Source of the DNA: Porphyromonadaceae bacterium UBA7042
GTDB lineage: Bacteria > Bacteroidota > Bacteroidia > Bacteroidales > Muribaculaceae
Length of the DNA stretch: 18,577 nucleotides
Assembly: GCA_002494015.1 (NCBI GenBank)
Contig: DLAR01000026.1
Span: 1-18,577, forward strand
Reading direction: 5' to 3'
Part shown: piece after piece, positions 16,422-18,577 of the stretch
How positions within the stretch are numbered: the first letter of the stretch is position 1
Layout of the letters: each line of letters opens with the position of its first letter
Made by a program: the position numbers and the translations under genes
Notes under the pieces: model-generated
What the model saw: only the letters and a program-made list of their open reading frames with translations
Told to the model about the DNA's origin: nothing
Databases searched by the model: none

Positions 16422-16474
16422 ATGTTGTTATTAAACAACATCTTGAATGAGAGTGTTGCAAAACTGAGTTTTGC
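16422..16474 (+). other. Two short perfect hairpins
   Basis: First, 16422-16441: an 8-bp stem (ATGTTGTT / AACAACAT) with a 4-nt loop. Second, 16458-16474: a 7-bp stem (GCAAAAC / GTTTTGC) with a 3-nt loop. Neither has a T-run of terminator type. They lie just after a promoter-like element. Confidence 0.5.
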
Positions 16475-16495
16475 CCCGAGTAATATTTAATCCGT

Positions 16496-16561
16496 TTGAA
16501 TAGCCGTAGGTTGCGCAAGCGCAACCTACGGCTATTCAAGGACGCAATCTTATCAGATTGC
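16496..16561. repeat. 44-bp near-perfect palindrome plus small hairpin, REP-like
   Basis: 16496-16539 is a perfect 21-bp inverted repeat with only AA at its centre; the left arm contains TAGCCGTAGGTTGCGC. Four bases later, 16544-16561 forms a second hairpin (GCAATCT, loop TATC, AGATTGC). The G/C content of the arms stands out from the A/T-rich surroundings. A long stem followed by a short stem-loop resembles REP-type elements mobilised by Y1 tyrosine transposases, but no such transposase is in this window and copy number cannot be judged here. Confidence 0.6.
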
Positions 16562-16872
16562 TATTGCGCCACATTAGACCTCTACTTTCCGACACCGATT
16601 CCGACGCAATATCTACCTCAAAATACAGAGGCTTGTCGACTAAACATCTCGATGCAATTATCGAATTTTGCAACACCCTCACGGGAGACCACTATACCCG
16701 GTACAACAGTACCATCCATGCAGGAATGTCACTGCTTTATCGTCAGACATGTTTTCAACGAAATAAAAGAGTCCATAACACTGCTGAGTTTTTAGAGGGA
16801 GTTATGGACTCTGTACAAATTCTGAAAATGTGCTGGCAAGTCTTATCTGACAATAATCTTGCAGGTTTCTGA
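16558..16872 (+). CDS. Doubtful 104-residue open frame or gene remnant
   Basis: From a TTG at 16558 (no ATG nearby) the frame encodes a soluble, mixed-composition sequence (for example STKHLDAIIEFCNTLTGDHY), no known family. Against a real gene: no ATG, it starts inside a palindrome-rich region, its last 30 nt overlap the 3' end of the convergent minus-strand gene, and it contains that gene's terminator-like inverted repeat. For it: amino-acid composition is plausible over about 85 residues. It may be the tail of a gene whose 5' end was lost to the repeat element. Confidence 0.2.
   Translation: MLLRHIRPLLSDTDSDAISTSKYRGLSTKHLDAIIEFCNTLTGDHYTRYNSTIHAGMSLLYRQTCFQRNKRVHNTAEFLEGVMDSVQILKMCWQVLSDNNLAGF
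16757..16812 (-). terminator. Likely terminator of the T9SS-tailed protein gene
   Basis: Perfect 12-bp arms AGAGTCCATAAC (16768-16779) and GTTATGGACTCT (16801-16812) with a 21-nt loop, about 30 nt after the stop codon of the minus-strand gene. On the minus strand the stem is followed by a T-rich stretch (TTTATTT). The long loop is unusual. Confidence 0.55.
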
Positions 16873-18249
16873 TGTATTCCCTTTATCAGTGAGAGTTACG
16901 AAATAAATACCGGATGGGAGATTATCAGTGGGTATAGACACTTGCGTTTCATCGGCTTCGATCATGAGGTTCATCATGGTCGAACCATTAAGGGCATTGA
17001 CTCGGATAGTGCGCACACTTGTAGAAACGGGCACATCCACAACTACCGGAGTCCCCTTGGACGCAGGATTTGGCTGTGCTGTAATATGATTTTCTTCCTT
17101 GACAACCTTTGCGACTCCACTCGTAGCCTTGTCAATGCGATAGAATCTCACCGTCTGCACATAGCGACCTTGTTCATCATGCCAATTGTAATTAACCTGT
17201 GCAAGAATGCTGTTGTCGGATTTGAAGAACTCGACGCTTGGTTTACCTTCGGCGTTGCCCGGCATGGGGAAAGTGTAAATCACCTGATTATTTTCGTTGA
17301 CGACCTCCAGACCTGTATAATGGACTCCAAATGTAGTGCGTTTATAGTCCGTTTCTCCATCGCCGTCCCTGTCTGTATCCGTAATGCCGAAAAGATATTC
17401 TTTAGCAGATGGTGAGCTATCTGAAATGAATTTGCTCTCTCCACCTTCGGCGACTTCCGCTTTGAAACGTACATACTCGAAAGCCTCGTCATCGTTGAAG
17501 AAAGTCTGAGAGAATGGCAGATATACACCACCGTTCCAGTCGTTTAATTTTGCGACATCGTTGCAGCGAGGAGTACAGAAGTTGCTGATTGGAACCTCCT
17601 CCCATGAGCGTGTACTCCACTCTCCATTGTATTTTTGAGTCTGTATAGTGTAGCGGTAAGAGAAACCCCACATACCTGAGGGCTCAAGGTAAGCCTCAAT
17701 AGTTCTGAGATATTCCTCAAATTGATACCATCCATTGCCTTTTTGAAAGGGAATGTTTATAAAGACTGAATTGTCTTCTACCCTGCTGCCGTTTTGAAGA
17801 ATGGCGATTGTCACTGACGGGTCTGTATATCGCAACGTCTCGAAGATGTAATTGATGAAGGCATTTCTTCGGGCTTCCATATCAGAAGTGGGCGGTATGC
17901 CGTCCGCCTCATCTATTGCAAAGCGGGACTCCTTGATCACACGGGATTTTTCCTGTGTCCCGGTAGAGGCTCTTTCCTCCAAAACGAAATACGGACGCAG
18001 AATGGGGAAATTGAATGATTTGAGAGGTTTAAGCTCAAAATCAAAGATTTCAGCCGAATACATCGTACTACCGTCCCAATATCCGTATTCATCCTTGGAG
18101 AAATAGATTGCGGCTTCGCCGTTCTTCATGTACTGACCGGGGATGAAACGGGTGTCAGCTCCGGTCATCTCCTTCACCAGAGTCTGCGCAGAAACGGCAG
18201 AAACACCGGTAAGAGCAGCTACGATTGTGATAACGTGAATTATTTTCAT
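16843..18249 (-). CDS. Secreted protein with type IX secretion C-terminal domain
   Basis: 468 residues from the ATG at 18247-18249. A Sec signal peptide (MKIIHVITIVAALTGVSAVSAQ) is followed by a body of about 370 residues that I do not recognise, rich in aromatic beta-type segments, with a DTDRDGDGETD acidic stretch. The last 75 residues form a Por secretion tail: a PNPASKG motif, a beta-rich middle, and LPSGIYFVTLTDKG near the end, typical of type A T9SS sorting domains (TIGR04183). It should be exported to the periplasm by Sec, then across the outer membrane by T9SS with tail removal. The open frame extends 49 codons upstream through a GTG, but the signal peptide argues for the ATG. Its promoter is about 260 nt upstream. 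Substrate unknown. Confidence 0.85.
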   Translation of the reverse strand: MKIIHVITIVAALTGVSAVSAQTLVKEMTGADTRFIPGQYMKNGEAAIYFSKDEYGYWDGSTMYSAEIFDFELKPLKSFNFPILRPYFVLEERASTGTQEKSRVIKESRFAIDEADGIPPTSDMEARRNAFINYIFETLRYTDPSVTIAILQNGSRVEDNSVFINIPFQKGNGWYQFEEYLRTIEAYLEPSGMWGFSYRYTIQTQKYNGEWSTRSWEEVPISNFCTPRCNDVAKLNDWNGGVYLPFSQTFFNDDEAFEYVRFKAEVAEGGESKFISDSSPSAKEYLFGITDTDRDGDGETDYKRTTFGVHYTGLEVVNENNQVIYTFPMPGNAEGKPSVEFFKSDNSILAQVNYNWHDEQGRYVQTVRFYRIDKATSGVAKVVKEENHITAQPNPASKGTPVVVDVPVSTSVRTIRVNALNGSTMMNLMIEADETQVSIPTDNLPSGIYFVTLTDKGNTSETCKIIVR

Positions 18250-18485
18250 TCCTAAATCGTTTGTCACCACTGACTCTGTGGAGAGATTAGTTAAAGAAAA
18301 CGTGAGCCAACTATGCCACGTCTTGATTTGAAGGTCGCAGGAAACCATTAGCACAGATGTAACAATAGCAGCCCACGCTATATGCGTGAAATCCACTATG
18401 CTAATCCTCGTGCTATTTGTCGAATTTCTTACGTTCTCAAATCACAAGATTACGCATAACGTTTCTTTTTCAAAATGTCTTGTCG

Positions 18486-18497
18486 GGGACATGTCCC
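18486..18497. promoter_or_regulatory. 12-bp palindrome downstream of the promoter, possible operator
   Basis: GGGACATGTCCC is a perfect palindrome located about 3-14 nt past the expected transcription start of the T9SS-tailed protein gene, a position suited to repressor binding or to a 5' RNA hairpin. No regulator is encoded nearby. The rest of 18250-18485 holds only a small CACGC/GCGTG hairpin at about 18370-18385. Confidence 0.35.
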
Positions 18498-18506
18498 AAT
18501 CAACTG

Positions 18507-18537
18507 CAAAGTTACAACATTTTGCGGTTCATGTCAA
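18507..18537 (-). promoter_or_regulatory. Promoter of the T9SS-tailed protein gene
   Basis: On the minus strand, TTG at 18537-18535, a 20-nt spacer, and TAACTTTG at 18514-18507. Transcription should start near 18500, giving a leader of about 250 nt before the ATG at 18249, long for this kind of genome. Confidence 0.65.
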
Positions 18538-18577
18538 TAAACCGGCTAAAAATACCAGGGCCGGCGCATGAAATTTA

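Noticed and set aside
18250..18396. 49-codon N-terminal extension of the T9SS-tailed protein from a GTG, with a lipobox-like LMVSC
   Set aside because: It would place a second, internal Sec signal peptide after a first hydrophobic segment; the ATG at 18249 gives one clean signal peptide, and the extension lies in the leader.
18386..18571. 61-codon plus-strand frame in the leader of the T9SS-tailed protein gene
   Set aside because: It starts at GTG, has no recognisable pattern and overlaps a good minus-strand promoter.
1..18577. CRISPR array, rRNA, complete insertion sequence or phage genes
   Set aside because: No regularly spaced repeats, rRNA-like sequence, transposase motif or phage structural gene was found on either strand.

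Overview
The window reads as chromosomal DNA of a gut-type Bacteroidota, order Bacteroidales. The grounds are a DUF4270 lipoprotein next to a short glycogen-synthase-like gene, a TonB/ExbB/ExbD/ExbD cluster with the Bacteroidota-type TonB N-terminus, a protein with a type IX secretion C-terminal domain, a MalQ with N-terminal starch-binding modules, a TIGR02757 protein, and promoters of the TAnnTTTG type without clear Shine-Dalgarno sites. A Muribaculaceae-like organism is my guess, but family-level placement is not secured by what I can see.

Layout: 1-470 holds a small two-helix membrane protein whose natural frame seems cut by an early stop codon, plus an overlapping 36-codon frame. 516-631 is a minus-strand tRNA-Thr(CGT) with its terminator. 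691-2967 (minus) is a two-gene unit: a short GT5 glycogen-synthase-like protein, then a DUF4270 lipoprotein. 3152-9075 (minus) is the complete nqrABCDEF operon for the Na+-pumping NADH:quinone reductase, closed by a strong terminator at 3083-3130. 9076-9394 is a divergent promoter region. 9395-12660 (plus) is exbB-exbD-exbD-tonB, closed by a terminator at 12706-12749. 12851-15529 (plus) is a DPE2-like 4-alpha-glucanotransferase. 15641-16390 (plus) is a TIGR02757 protein. 16391-16842 has no confident gene but is rich in perfect hairpins behind a promoter-like element. 16843-18249 (minus) is a secreted protein with a T9SS tail and a leader of about 250 nt.

How they work together: Na+-NQR turns NADH oxidation into an ion gradient at the inner membrane. 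The divergently transcribed ExbB/ExbD/TonB complex spends ion-motive force to drive outer-membrane TonB-dependent (SusC-like) import. MalQ and the glycogen-synthase-like gene fit alpha-glucan metabolism downstream of such import.

Most of the window is ordinary core genome. I found no convincing new multi-gene system. The less explained parts are the hairpin cluster at 16404-16561, the doubly mismatched tRNA-Thr, the interrupted small gene at the left edge, and the palindrome directly after the promoter of the T9SS-tailed protein.
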